Virus record (IMG/VR): IMGVR_UViG_3300045999_010887
Span: 1-64,000 of that record
Strand: one strand, 5' to 3'
Origin: a virus
DNA length: 64,000 nucleotides
The notes below the pieces were generated by a model, which saw only the letters and a list, made by a program, of their open reading frames with translations, was not told the origin of the DNA and did not search any database. How positions within the stretch are numbered: the stretch's first letter is position 1; every line of letters begins with the position of its first letter. The position numbers were made by a program, and so were the translations under genes. Shown here in pieces: positions 24,992-34,110 of this stretch.

Positions 24992-25333
24992 TTACTTGCG
25001 ACCGTAGTCGTCACTAAGGCGGGTGATGTCCTCTTCGTACAGCTGGGAGCCCCTCTGGACCTCGATCAGAGTGAGTTCAGCGTCCCCAGCCTCGAGGCGA
25101 TGGATCTGACCTTTGAGGATGTGAGCGTTAGTGCCGGGGGATGCGGGGAACGTTACGTCCCCCACCGTGATGGTTCCAGTTCCGTTCACAACAACCCAGT
25201 GCTCTTCCCGATGCTCATGCTTTTGCAAGCTGAGTCTCGAATGAGGCTTAACTGAGATTATTTTGACCTTGTAATTGGGTCCCGCACAGATCGTTTCAAA
25301 GGAACCCCAAGGTCTTTCCTCCTTGTAGGTCAT
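24992..25333 (-). CDS. Mannose-6-phosphate isomerase-type cupin
   Basis: 113 residues, one cupin domain. RPWGSFE, LSLQKHEHREEHWVVVNGTG (metal-binding His and Glu), and EVQRGSQLYEEDI then RLSDDYGR match the C-terminal isomerase half of type II PMI/ManC proteins. It would interconvert fructose-6-P and mannose-6-P, feeding GDP-mannose. The guanylyltransferase half is absent. It starts inside the end of the glycosyltransferase gene (four-base overlap). Confidence 0.82.
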   Translation of the reverse strand: MTYKEERPWGSFETICAGPNYKVKIISVKPHSRLSLQKHEHREEHWVVVNGTGTITVGDVTFPASPGTNAHILKGQIHRLEAGDAELTLIEVQRGSQLYEEDITRLSDDYGRK

Positions 25334-26595
25334 GCCAAAACCTCGGCCAGCTCCTTGTTCTCAGCCTTTTTTCCTTTCCGTTTACTGACTTTGATCTGCG
25401 GTTCTTTTTTCTTAGTCAGCACCTCCTGGAAGACATCATTAAAGTCTGCTGCAACGGTGTCCCAGTCAAAGCAGGGATCAGTGACACGTTCGTAGCAGGC
25501 TTGGGCAACGGCATCCAGCTGCTCACGATCCTCATACAGTTCGGTCAAGATGTCAGCCAGGTGGTTGTCATCGGGACACGGCATGATGCGACCAAAGTTA
25601 GTGTCTACATCTGCGTGAAGGTTACGAATCAAACGGCCGTAACCGTCAAAAATTTCTTTACATGAGGTGTGATCGGGTACAACTTGAGCAACACGGCAGG
25701 CAGCGTGTTCAAAGTTGACCAGACCCCAACCTTCACCTTTGCAAGTATTTACACCAACATCAGCACAGTTATAGATGATGTTCAAGAGTTCAACATCTAC
25801 CGAAGGACCATGCGGTGTGGGTGCCGTCATGATGATGCGGTTATTTGGATCAAGTCCTTGGCGAAGCATCTCTCGATTAAAGAGAGGCATGATGTCCCAG
25901 CCCTGGTCCTTTTGCCCCATATGCAGGTATAGCTTGGCGTTTGGTTTGTCGACCGCAAACTTTGCAAACGCAGAAATCGTAATGTCAATTCGTTTTCGGA
26001 ATTGATTTCTATTTCCGTTAAAAACAATGAAGTCGTCAGGATTCAGATTTAATTTTTTCCGGCACTCAACCTTATCCAATGGATAAAACTGACCAGAGGT
26101 TACACCATGGGGCACAACCCAGATTGGTTTTTCGACACCCGCAAGGACTGTTTCCTCTGCCCCGAATTTGGTATAACAAACTGCTGCGTCCCATTCATTC
26201 ATGGTATCAGCTAAACAGCCATACCATCCATAGGAATCCATGGGGTAGTAACCAACGAATTTAAACCCGAGCTGCTCGCGAAGATCACGGACTTGAGTCC
26301 ATTGATTATTAATGATCCAGCAATCGTTAATTGTGAAGATAACGTCAGGTTGAATTCGTTCAGTAATTTCACGAATACGCGCTTCCCCAAAGGGAGCGTT
26401 CTGATACATGTTGGAGGCTGGATAGAGGAAGTACTCCTTTTGAAGGGGGGTGTAATCACCGTGCCAGTTGCAACCAAGCACATGGATTTCATATTTATGT
26501 TTAAGGCGACTCAGCACATTTTCGGTAACACGTGCAAAGCCCGTGGTAGCAACGATGTCACCTACCCACAACAGCTTGGGTTTATTTTCAGTCAT
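25330..26595 (-). CDS. GT4-type glycosyltransferase
   Basis: 421 residues. A GT-B enzyme that moves a sugar from a nucleotide donor. VGDIVATTGFARVTENVL opens the acceptor domain; the donor domain contains FNGNRNQFRKRIDITI, the family's usual K/R-rich loop, and CKGEGWGLVNFEHAACR, the E-x7-E-like GEG..L..lEa motif. The C-terminus is Lys-rich and unstructured. It could modify phage DNA, virion protein or host surface sugars; the linked cupin suggests a mannose-derived donor. Confidence 0.82.
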   Translation of the reverse strand: MTENKPKLLWVGDIVATTGFARVTENVLSRLKHKYEIHVLGCNWHGDYTPLQKEYFLYPASNMYQNAPFGEARIREITERIQPDVIFTINDCWIINNQWTQVRDLREQLGFKFVGYYPMDSYGWYGCLADTMNEWDAAVCYTKFGAEETVLAGVEKPIWVVPHGVTSGQFYPLDKVECRKKLNLNPDDFIVFNGNRNQFRKRIDITISAFAKFAVDKPNAKLYLHMGQKDQGWDIMPLFNREMLRQGLDPNNRIIMTAPTPHGPSVDVELLNIIYNCADVGVNTCKGEGWGLVNFEHAACRVAQVVPDHTSCKEIFDGYGRLIRNLHADVDTNFGRIMPCPDDNHLADILTELYEDREQLDAVAQACYERVTDPCFDWDTVAADFNDVFQEVLTKKKEPQIKVSKRKGKKAENKELAEVLA

Positions 26596-26628
26596 TTAAT
26601 TGTTTATTGACTGAAAATAGTATACAAA

Positions 26629-26979
26629 TTATTTTGGAGTTATAGAACGAACTAGCTCTTTTTCGATAGATTGTTTCGATTTAAGTTTTGCTTTTAGGAA
26701 TTCAGCCGCCTTATGCGTGTTTGTTGTATCCCCACAGGTGTAGAGATCAATAGCGGCATAGCCCAATTCAGGCCATGTATGGATAGAGGCGTGGGATTCT
26801 GCCAGCAATGCTAGTAGCGTCACACCTTGCGGCTGAAATTTTTCACCAAACATGCGCAGGATTTTTGCGCCTGCCATATTAAGAGACACCTGGAGCAACC
26901 GTTCAAGCTCCTCGTAATTATCAAGAAGAGCTTGATCACAGTCATAGAGATCAAGGATGAGGTGACGCCCGTTGCTCAC
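26629..26979 (-). CDS. speD: S-adenosylmethionine decarboxylase proenzyme
   Basis: 116 residues. Makes decarboxylated SAM for spermidine synthesis. The diagnostic LLAESHASIHTWPE holds the Glu61-Ser62 self-cleavage site that creates the pyruvoyl cofactor, and LYTCGD holds the catalytic Cys. Length fits the bacterial SpeD type. speD is known as an auxiliary metabolic gene in cyanophages. It starts with GTG in GTGA, overlapping the primase-helicase stop, so the two are translationally coupled. Confidence 0.92.
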   Translation of the reverse strand: MSNGRHLILDLYDCDQALLDNYEELERLLQVSLNMAGAKILRMFGEKFQPQGVTLLALLAESHASIHTWPELGYAAIDLYTCGDTTNTHKAAEFLKAKLKSKQSIEKELVRSITPK

Positions 26980-29606
26980 AGTTCTTGTGCTACCTCTTCC
27001 ATTGTCGCATCAGATGCTTTGTCAATAATGTCCCCATAGAACGTACGCCATTCTTCTTTGTTTAGGCCCACTTCCACCAGAGATGGATACTGCTCGTACT
27101 TGGGACCGGATGCCCGAAGCGCGATGTTGACGACCCGCATGCCGCGACTGTTCTTGAATTGATAGACATTCAGCTTGAGCTGATGCACGCATACGTCCAT
27201 CAAGAGGGATTCAAACCGGCTGCGACCAAGGATGTTGCTGTTTGAACCACGTGAGAATTCGCAGTAGCTGGCATACAACCACTTGTCCCAGTTGATGTAC
27301 AGGTTAGAGACGCCACCGGGCGCATGTTTTGCAAGGCCCACAGGAGTGGCAATACCTGGATCAAAAACAACACAATGTTGCATCCAATCAAGGATCTGAT
27401 TGGATTTAAGGATTTGTTCACGGTGATGCTTGGCAAAGAAGTCAACTTTCTCGTTGGTCTCCATTAGGTATTCACGCATCTCCGACTCGGGCATATCGAG
27501 GACCCAGTTCACAAGTCCTGGAAGCAGAGATGCAAATTCTCCGAAGGGACGACCGTGATCATCCATATCGATCAAGGTTTTTTGTTCGGCTGAACTACCT
27601 GTGAATGGTTGATCGAATGGAATGGTGAGACGACGACGAGCTAAACCAGAGGTGGGGTCGGTGGTCTGGATGGGTTCGTTGGCCGTGATCATGACCAAGC
27701 CATTGAATTTAAATGGCTTTTGGCTACCGGCTTGGAACTTGCGTTCATTACGAATCAGGTCACGACCTGTAATTGCTTTCAAGACGGAGACCGATCCACC
27801 GTAACGCTCCACATCATTGAAGAGCAGCAGCTTTTTCTTATAGAGGTTGGCGGTTTCAAATCTGTTTTTCTCCAGATGCTCCAGCGAGGAAATCATGGCG
27901 TTGTCATCACCAACTAATGCGTGAGCAAGGTTGGAGTACGTGGATTTACCGGACTTACCGGGACCAACAATTTCCACAAACTTCTGAATATCTGAGTGAC
28001 TCAGCAGTACGGCACGCAACCAAGCCCGCAGCACCTGGACTCGCCCCCAACTATCACGTTGTGTGGATTTCAACCATTTAATGATGGGTTCACAACTTGC
28101 GTAGGGATCGTATTCATACGGCAGTTGTTGGGTGATGTACATCTCCCGGTCAAAGGGAAGCAGCTCCCTAGTCTCAACCTTCAAGATGCCATTGGTAAAA
28201 AGCAGATAATCATTACCTTCATACCAATCATCAAAAATTGTTGAAATCCTCAATTGCTCCATTAAGTCGGAGATGAGGTTCATTGAGTAACCACTGTGCA
28301 GCAACCCATCTTTAATGGAATCAAGTTGGCCTTTGATATCGCCTTTCACCTCATATTCCGACAGTTGTGACCACAGACCCTTTCTGTGGTATTGATACAT
28401 GAAGAATGCGCCATGTGATTGGCTGTACCGAAGATTTCCTTGGTAGTTCTGCAGCAAGATTGCTGCAATGACATCGGAAGATGGATTGCGAGTCTTTTGT
28501 TTGGCACCTTCTCCACCGCCATAGTTAGGACTGCTTCGACGACGGTAGACTTTGGTGTCGCCTTCGACCGTTTCTTTCTTAGGAGCTGGAGCCAATCCCA
28601 AGTCTTTTTCCAATTCAGTTAATAGTTCTGCAACATGATCAAGCATGGCGTCATCTACATTCATTGCCTTGTGATTTTCTGACGGCTTCCAACCGTTTTC
28701 TTTGGCGACGTGAATCAGAGAACCAACGCCACGTCCACCACCTTTCGAGAAGGAACGCCACCGCCGATGGCATTCACCCTCCTGATATTTATCCGACTGC
28801 CGGGACCATTCATCCCAGTGGTCAAGCAGCGATTCATCTAATGAGTGAAGCGACTGACCAACTGTGATCCAGATGTCGTAGTCATCCGTTGCTTCTGGCG
28901 GCATACCCCACATGGCTTCCAGCGCCAGTTGCATGTCGCGCTCTAGGTCAATCTCTGCATTAATGGCAAAAGAAGGACCAACGATGCGTGTAGTTTCTTT
29001 GGCGGGAACACCTTGCTTGATGTTCTTTTGAACAATGGCATTCAGCAGCCATTCTGGAAATTCTGGCAACTCCTGGATCCACTCAAACCCTTGATCTGAA
29101 GCCGTGAAGTAGCCTTCAGTCTCAGGATGCAGACCCATGAGAACGCCTTGGTGACGTTTCCAAAGGATCTCAAGTTTTTCTTTTGTTCCTTCTGCGTGCC
29201 AGGTGTATTTATTTCGTACGAATTGTTTGTGTTGATCTCGCGACAAACGATATAACTTCCGTTCGCGGCCTTCTTTGCCACTGAGGATGGTCAGAGTTTG
29301 AGGTAGAGCCTCTGCAAAAGGAAGTTCCGAGAGATCTTCAATGAGTTTATAAACGGTGGGACCGTCCACATCAACCCAAACCAAACCATAGGGATGGTTG
29401 TAGACAGGACCGCCAAGCAAGCCAACTGCTTTACAACGGCCAGCCAGCACCTCATTCTCGATTTCCTGAGGACTGTAGGGTTTGTTTTGCCAGCCAGCAA
29501 TATAGGGGTCCTTATTTGGACCTAGTGGCGTAAGAGGCCAGTCAATGGGGATATAGTCGAGCCTGATTTCACCGGGCTTGAGAGCTTGCTGATTTTTATT
29601 AGTCAT
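26976..29606 (-). CDS. Primase-helicase (prim-pol plus D5-type SF3 helicase)
   Basis: 876 residues. Residues 1-200 look like an archaeo-eukaryotic prim-pol: IDWPLTPLGPNKDPYIAGWQ, then LVWVDVDG with metal-binding D79 and D81. A PriCT-like linker follows (VGQSLHSLDESLLDHWDEWS). The C-terminal half is a D5/SF3 helicase: Walker A GPGKSGKST (548-556), a Walker B in KLLLFNDVE, and sensor residues in GLVMITANEP and LARRRLTIPF. It primes and unwinds at the phage fork, working with the family A polymerase. No separate clamp or loader is seen nearby. Confidence 0.88.
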   Translation of the reverse strand: MTNKNQQALKPGEIRLDYIPIDWPLTPLGPNKDPYIAGWQNKPYSPQEIENEVLAGRCKAVGLLGGPVYNHPYGLVWVDVDGPTVYKLIEDLSELPFAEALPQTLTILSGKEGRERKLYRLSRDQHKQFVRNKYTWHAEGTKEKLEILWKRHQGVLMGLHPETEGYFTASDQGFEWIQELPEFPEWLLNAIVQKNIKQGVPAKETTRIVGPSFAINAEIDLERDMQLALEAMWGMPPEATDDYDIWITVGQSLHSLDESLLDHWDEWSRQSDKYQEGECHRRWRSFSKGGGRGVGSLIHVAKENGWKPSENHKAMNVDDAMLDHVAELLTELEKDLGLAPAPKKETVEGDTKVYRRRSSPNYGGGEGAKQKTRNPSSDVIAAILLQNYQGNLRYSQSHGAFFMYQYHRKGLWSQLSEYEVKGDIKGQLDSIKDGLLHSGYSMNLISDLMEQLRISTIFDDWYEGNDYLLFTNGILKVETRELLPFDREMYITQQLPYEYDPYASCEPIIKWLKSTQRDSWGRVQVLRAWLRAVLLSHSDIQKFVEIVGPGKSGKSTYSNLAHALVGDDNAMISSLEHLEKNRFETANLYKKKLLLFNDVERYGGSVSVLKAITGRDLIRNERKFQAGSQKPFKFNGLVMITANEPIQTTDPTSGLARRRLTIPFDQPFTGSSAEQKTLIDMDDHGRPFGEFASLLPGLVNWVLDMPESEMREYLMETNEKVDFFAKHHREQILKSNQILDWMQHCVVFDPGIATPVGLAKHAPGGVSNLYINWDKWLYASYCEFSRGSNSNILGRSRFESLLMDVCVHQLKLNVYQFKNSRGMRVVNIALRASGPKYEQYPSLVEVGLNKEEWRTFYGDIIDKASDATMEEVAQEL

Positions 29607-29787
29607 TCCCGGTGTGCTGTCGAACTTCTACTTTAAAGTTTTTATCTGCAAAAGATGCTTCCTTCAATAAGCAGAAAGCATGAAGATGCATGTCAGTGGG
29701 CAGATAAAAACAGTCCCCATCCGCCGCATCTAACATGCGACTCATGAGACTATTTATCCACTCACCCGTACAGACGTTGATGTCCAT
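29599..29787 (-). CDS. Small hypothetical protein
   Basis: 62 residues overlapping the primase-helicase start by eight bases. WINSLMSRMLDAADGDCFYL and HLHAFCLLKEASF read like a compact alpha/beta protein. The overlap suggests coupling to replication. No family recognised. Confidence 0.5.
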   Translation of the reverse strand: MDINVCTGEWINSLMSRMLDAADGDCFYLPTDMHLHAFCLLKEASFADKNFKVEVRQHTGND

Positions 29788-29861
29788 GGTGAGGGCTTGA
29801 CTTGAGTGTTTTCTTATCCTACGGCGACCAATCCGGCCACGCCATTACGAGTTTCTGAAAA

Positions 29862-30029
29862 TCAGTAAGTCTTATGGGACTCATTAATTGGATCGATTAT
29901 TTCAAATTGTTTCATTAAACGTTCGTAGACCTGCAACACGTCTTCTTTTGTAACCACAACCGTTTGGCAGGCTATATCCCAAGCGTGTGTCTTACGGCTT
30001 TTCAGTTTACTGTTCAAATCACCGTCCAT
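29862..30029 (-). CDS. Small hypothetical protein
   Basis: 55 residues from ATG 30029. It reads MDGDLNSKLKSRKTHAWDIA then VTKEDVLQVYERLMKQFE, amphipathic helices with good protein character, and fills the gap before the plus-strand Pro-rich gene. Unknown function. Confidence 0.5.
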   Translation of the reverse strand: MDGDLNSKLKSRKTHAWDIACQTVVVTKEDVLQVYERLMKQFEIIDPINESHKTY

Positions 30030-30092
30030 GACTATTTAAAAATAAAACATAAGTTACTTTCGATATAATTATCTTATAGAAAATATGTTGTC

Positions 30093-30599
30093 ATGCCAAA
30101 GCCTACAGGGCCTGCACCTAAAACCGGAAGCACACCAACACCTACAGCTGGACGGCCAACAGGAGTGAATCGCCCCACCACTTCACCGCAGCCTGCCCAG
30201 CCAAAACAACAAGCAAAACGACCAACAGGCGTAAATCGCCCAACTGCCTCACCTCAGCCTACTAAACCAACACCAACACCTGGACGGCCAACAGGAGTGA
30301 ATCGCCCAACTACTTCACCACAACCTGTCAAACCAAAACAACAAAAAGACCCTGGTGAAGCAAGGAAACGAGCAGAAGAAGTCCAAGGAAAAGTTAAAGC
30401 AATTGATGCAAAACGTCAAGAAGCTTATGCAAAGCAACCTTTTAAAAAGGCTGGTGCTAGCAATGCAAGACCAACTCCCACACCTCCCCAAAGACCTGGG
30501 ACAAACCCTCCTCCTAGACGGGCTGCCCCCATAGGAACCTCAGTTGCCCCCCGTGGAATCAGCAATAAAAATACATCTAAAGGAAGAGGAACTAAATAA
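30093..30599 (+). CDS. Pro/Thr-rich repeat protein
   Basis: 168 residues. Three copies of a segment like RPTGVNRPTTSPQP fill the first half; a charged helix (ARKRAEEVQGKVKAIDAKRQ) and a basic Pro-rich tail follow. Almost certainly disordered. A TATAAT box lies about 25 bases upstream. It may be a virion-attached or nucleic-acid-binding tail. Repeats could change by slippage or recombination. Confidence 0.6.
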   Translation: MPKPTGPAPKTGSTPTPTAGRPTGVNRPTTSPQPAQPKQQAKRPTGVNRPTASPQPTKPTPTPGRPTGVNRPTTSPQPVKPKQQKDPGEARKRAEEVQGKVKAIDAKRQEAYAKQPFKKAGASNARPTPTPPQRPGTNPPPRRAAPIGTSVAPRGISNKNTSKGRGTK

Positions 30600-31446
30600 G
30601 ATCTGGATCGTAGCTGTTACAGTTTTCTATTTGAGAATAGTATTCGGCTACGATTTTAAGCCAGTCTTCTCGTAAAGAATCCAGGAAACGCCTGGAGATT
30701 TTAAAAACTTGAGTACGAACAGGCGTCGACACTAGGATTGCCGCCTGTTGTACTTTCATGCCAAGAGTTTGTTCAATTGCAATATCATACGCAGCAAGTT
30801 GTTTGCATGTCTTTTTAAATTTCATATGACCTCCAAGTAGATCACGCCATTCAGGCGAACCTTTTTCCAGATCTTTAGGCCACTTGCGACTGTAAGGTTT
30901 AACGCTGGTTTTTAGATCAGCAAGCGTCAGTTTGTTATTGGCAACAGCAATAATATCAGGAGCACCAGCCCAAGCGCGGCCTTCGTCGTCACAACCCCAG
31001 ACGCGAGCAACATCGTCAGCGCCGATAGTAAAATCAAATTTATCAAGGACGGGTGACTCGGCCCAAAGAACCTCCTGGAACTGATCCAGAATTCCTGGCA
31101 TACCAGCCCAAAAGTCTGCGTATTCTTCTTTGATTTCAGGTGTTTTATTCCCCTTGAGATATTGTTCCATCCCATAGTGGATTGCTGTACCACGTTCAGC
31201 CGCAGCTTCTTTAACACCTGGATTTGCTTTTGACCACATTTCGAGCTTCCGTTTGTTTGCTTCGGAAGCTGTTTCGCTAATGATTGTAGTTACGGACGGC
31301 GCAGGTCCAGTGGGTAACGGAGTTGTGTAGTGACGTTTTCCGTTAAGCGTAATTCTGGCTGCGGTCCTGTTGATTGACCGCATCATTTCTGGTTGCTCTT
31401 CCTTGGCTTTGATCCAAGGATCTGATGTATTCAGTTTAGCAACCAT
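30592..31446 (-). CDS. PD-(D/E)XK (RecB/Cas4-like) exonuclease
   Basis: 284 residues from ATG 31446; an in-frame ATG at 31485 is an alternative. The nuclease core is RGTAIHYGMEQYLKG (motif I His), WAGAPDIIAVANNKLTLADL then KTS (D...D-x-K, catalytic acids and Lys), and CKQLAAYDIAIEQ (the Q-x3-Y box of RecB-type enzymes). Likely processes DNA ends during replication or recombination. An N-terminal SVTTIIS segment is typical for phage members. Confidence 0.8.
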   Translation of the reverse strand: MVAKLNTSDPWIKAKEEQPEMMRSINRTAARITLNGKRHYTTPLPTGPAPSVTTIISETASEANKRKLEMWSKANPGVKEAAAERGTAIHYGMEQYLKGNKTPEIKEEYADFWAGMPGILDQFQEVLWAESPVLDKFDFTIGADDVARVWGCDDEGRAWAGAPDIIAVANNKLTLADLKTSVKPYSRKWPKDLEKGSPEWRDLLGGHMKFKKTCKQLAAYDIAIEQTLGMKVQQAAILVSTPVRTQVFKISRRFLDSLREDWLKIVAEYYSQIENCNSYDPDLI

Positions 31447-31493
31447 TACAGGTTTTGTATATTGGCTACAATGTAGCAGATACAAAACTAAGA

Positions 31494-31583
31494 ATGCAGG
31501 AATTCAAACTCATTGTCTTGACGATTTTATTGGCTATGCTTGCCACCGCCGTCATTGAGCTTGTTCCCCATTGGATCCACTGA
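31494..31583 (+). CDS. Possible 29-residue membrane peptide
   Basis: The frame encodes MQEFKLIVLTILLAMLATAV followed by IELVPHWIH, a single hydrophobic span with a charged start. It lies just upstream of, and overlaps by 13 bases, another membrane frame. Shortness limits confidence. It could belong to a small holin-like pair. Confidence 0.4.
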   Translation: MQEFKLIVLTILLAMLATAVIELVPHWIH

Positions 31584-31747
31584 CAAAAATTAAACTGTCC
31601 ATACAAGGATGGTGGGGTTGCCTGGGGGCACTCCTTCAAATTATTTGGATTGGTATCAAACTAAACTGGGAACTCTTGACAGTATGTCTTGCAACATTAC
31701 TCGTTTTTATTACTGTGATCCAAGCATTGACATCAAATCTTTTTTAA
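31571..31747 (+). CDS. Possible two-span membrane protein (holin-like)
   Basis: From a TTG at 31571 the frame encodes 58 residues with two hydrophobic spans: WWGCLGALLQIIWIGIKL and LLTVCLATLLVFITVIQA. There is no ATG/GTG in the frame and no clear Shine-Dalgarno, so the start is tentative. Size and topology resemble small holins. It overlaps a soluble-protein frame downstream (31684). Confidence 0.4.
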   Translation: MDPLTKIKLSIQGWWGCLGALLQIIWIGIKLNWELLTVCLATLLVFITVIQALTSNLF

Positions 31748-31866
31748 AACTTGAACACTATCGTCGTAATGGCGTTGCCTTTGACGATATTGAAACAGGA
31801 GAAGCCAACGCCTTCGAGGAGAAATTGCTCCAAGAAGGCGAGCTTTATTTAAGAATAGATCTTTAA
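31684..31866 (+). CDS. Small soluble protein
   Basis: 60 residues from ATG 31684 (MSCNITRFYYCDPSIDIKSF), then an acidic helix FEEKLLQEGELYL. The frame is open from 31609, but the earlier part overlaps the hydrophobic frame and looks non-coding. Its stop meets the convergent GMD gene. Unknown function. Confidence 0.45.
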   Translation: MSCNITRFYYCDPSIDIKSFLKLEHYRRNGVAFDDIETGEANAFEEKLLQEGELYLRIDL

Positions 31867-32885
31867 ACAGTAGCAAGATCGTATGTAATCATTTCTTTAA
31901 CCATATCTTCAAAAGAAATACGAGGCTCCCAACCAAGCTCCCAGTGCGCTTTGGAGCAATCACCTAGGAGAGTATCAACTTCAGCTGGACGGTAAAACTG
32001 TGGGCTAATAACAATAACAGTTTTATCCAGTTTGGTGCTGTATCCAATTTCATCAACGCCTTCTCCACGCCATTCCAAACCAAGATCCAAGTAATCAGCT
32101 GCAATTTCACAGAACTGCCGAACACTGTGCTGGATGCCACTTGCAATCACATAATCTTTAGCTGCTACTTGTTGCAAGATTCGACGCATGGCATCTACGT
32201 AATCCTTGGCATGACCCCAATCACGCCTGGCCTCAAGGTTTCCCAACTCAAGGACGGGAAGCTTACCTTTAATAACAGAAACTAGTCCTTTGGTAATTTT
32301 CTTAGTAACAAAGTTATCGCCACGGATTGGACTCTCGTGATTAAAAAGGATACCGTTAGCGCCAAACATGTCGTAACTCTCACGGTAATTAACCGTCAGC
32401 CAGTAGCCAAAAAGCTTGGCAACACCATACGGACTTCTGGGATAGAAACAAGTTTTTTCATTTTGAGGAGACGATTCTGTTTTCCCAAACATCTCAGAGG
32501 TTGATGCCTGGTAGAACCGCGGACTTGAGGATCCGGCCCGACATGCCTCAAGAACATTCATCACACCAATTGCGTTTGCCGCAGCAGTGCTTACAGGAGA
32601 TTTAAAGCTGACACCTACATGGCTTTGAGCGGCCAGATTATAAACTTCATCAGGCGCAAAGTCCTGAATTACCCTGGTTAGAGAAGGGGCATCAGTCAGA
32701 TCAGAGTATTCAATTTGCACATCACTTGGAATGTCACCACTAAAAACCCATTTCAGTTTGTCAAGATGGTTGGGTTGCGTGTGGTTTCTGACAACACCAC
32801 AAACCTTGTAGCCATGGTCGATTAGGTTGCGTGCCAGATACGAACCATCTTGGCCAGTAATTCCGGTGATCAGTGCGCGTTTCAT
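31863..32885 (-). CDS. gmd: GDP-mannose 4,6-dehydratase
   Basis: 340 residues from ATG 32885; upstream codons to 33032 are an extension into the opposite-strand gene. Converts GDP-D-mannose to GDP-4-keto-6-deoxy-D-mannose. TGITGQDGSYLA is the NADP-binding loop; STSEMFGKT carries the catalytic Thr/Ser and Glu, and YGVAKLFGY the Tyr-x3-Lys pair. It is divergent from a ColD-like gene that would use exactly this product. Confidence 0.9.
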   Translation of the reverse strand: MKRALITGITGQDGSYLARNLIDHGYKVCGVVRNHTQPNHLDKLKWVFSGDIPSDVQIEYSDLTDAPSLTRVIQDFAPDEVYNLAAQSHVGVSFKSPVSTAAANAIGVMNVLEACRAGSSSPRFYQASTSEMFGKTESSPQNEKTCFYPRSPYGVAKLFGYWLTVNYRESYDMFGANGILFNHESPIRGDNFVTKKITKGLVSVIKGKLPVLELGNLEARRDWGHAKDYVDAMRRILQQVAAKDYVIASGIQHSVRQFCEIAADYLDLGLEWRGEGVDEIGYSTKLDKTVIVISPQFYRPAEVDTLLGDCSKAHWELGWEPRISFEDMVKEMITYDLATV

Positions 32886-32934
32886 TTGCCATATCTGCGT
32901 GGTTAAAGTATAACCATTAAAACGACGTTTAGTT

Positions 32935-34110
32935 ATGACGGTGTTTGATTGGCCGCTCCAAAAAAATACGATTGGCTGGAAGGAGCGCCTGGCGCTAGCA
33001 AAGTTTATTTTGACTTCTGACCGTTTTACCAATGGTCCAGAGTGCCGTCAATTTGAAGATGAATGGAGTGAATGGCAGGGTGCACCGTATTCTTTGTATG
33101 TTGCCAACGGTTCCGTCGCCAACTTTTTACTGCTTGACGCAGTACATGAATACTATTTCCCCACCAAAAAACAGCTGACCATCTTTGCTCCAGCCATTAA
33201 TTGGGCCACCAATATCTCAACCTTTTGCCAACAACATCACAATGTTTACTTTTATGACATTGATTACGAAACCTACAGCCCCACTCCCGAGTCGGCCCAG
33301 CAGCTTTTCTTCAAAGGTTTCCAGCCAGACGTTGTTTACCTGACGCATGTTCTTGGAATCTCCAATGACATGGAGAGGATCAAAGAGTTGTGGCCCCATG
33401 CCGCAATTATCGAGGACTGTTGTGAATCCCATGGTGCCCGCGACGCCAAGACTGGTGTGAAGGTCGGCAATACGGGCATTGGCTCAACCTTTTCTTTCTA
33501 CTTCGGACATCACATGACCACCGTGGAGGGTGGCATGATCTGCGTCCAGAATGAAAAACTGTATAACCTCTTGCGTGCCAAGCGTTCTCACGGCTTATCG
33601 CGTGAGATGCTCCCTGCCTACCGAGCAGACATTCAAGAAAAGTATCCGGACGTTGACCCGACCTTCTTATTCCCCACCAAGGGATACAACTTCCGGAACG
33701 TGGAAACCGGAGCAGTCTTGGGTCGAGTCCAACTGAAGAAACTTGACAGCTGGAATGAACAGCGCAGCAAAAACTATGCGTTGTTCCGGGAAGAAATGAT
33801 CGACCGCCCCTGGTTCGACACTCTCCCTAAGGCCGATGGAAACAGTGCCATGACACTGCCATTCCATTGCAAAGATCCAGAGATTGCAGCTGAACTGAAG
33901 AAGTTCCTCCAGTTGATTGGCATTGAAACCCGTCCGTTCCTGGTCGGTAACCTCCTGCGTCAGCCCTTCATGGAGGACTACACCTCTTTAATTGATCTAC
34001 CGAATAGCGAGCGGATGCACACGCATTCGTTTTATATCGGCAATAACCACTTCATCAAAGAAGGTGACATCAAAGAACTCTCGAAGGTACTAGACAAATG
34101 CGGGTATTGA
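32935..34110 (+). CDS. ColD-like 3-dehydratase of the DegT aminotransferase fold
   Basis: 391 residues. The fold is that of PLP sugar aminotransferases: AINWATN, IIEDCCESHGA (PLP-binding Asp161), FSFYFGHHMTTVEGG and GYNFRNVETGAVLG. The Lys that normally holds PLP is His192 (SFYFGHH). Such a His is the hallmark of the dehydratases ColD and E1/DdhC, which remove the C3 hydroxyl instead of transferring an amine. Because GMD lies next door, I favour GDP-4-keto-6-deoxymannose 3-dehydratase, giving a 3,6-dideoxy sugar. The ColC reductase/epimerase step is not in the window. An inactive aminotransferase is the alternative. Confidence 0.75.
   Translation: MTVFDWPLQKNTIGWKERLALAKFILTSDRFTNGPECRQFEDEWSEWQGAPYSLYVANGSVANFLLLDAVHEYYFPTKKQLTIFAPAINWATNISTFCQQHHNVYFYDIDYETYSPTPESAQQLFFKGFQPDVVYLTHVLGISNDMERIKELWPHAAIIEDCCESHGARDAKTGVKVGNTGIGSTFSFYFGHHMTTVEGGMICVQNEKLYNLLRAKRSHGLSREMLPAYRADIQEKYPDVDPTFLFPTKGYNFRNVETGAVLGRVQLKKLDSWNEQRSKNYALFREEMIDRPWFDTLPKADGNSAMTLPFHCKDPEIAAELKKFLQLIGIETRPFLVGNLLRQPFMEDYTSLIDLPNSERMHTHSFYIGNNHFIKEGDIKELSKVLDKCGY

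Noticed and set aside
32935-34110. Perosamine synthase-type aminotransferase
   Set aside because: That enzyme needs the PLP Lys, which is His here.
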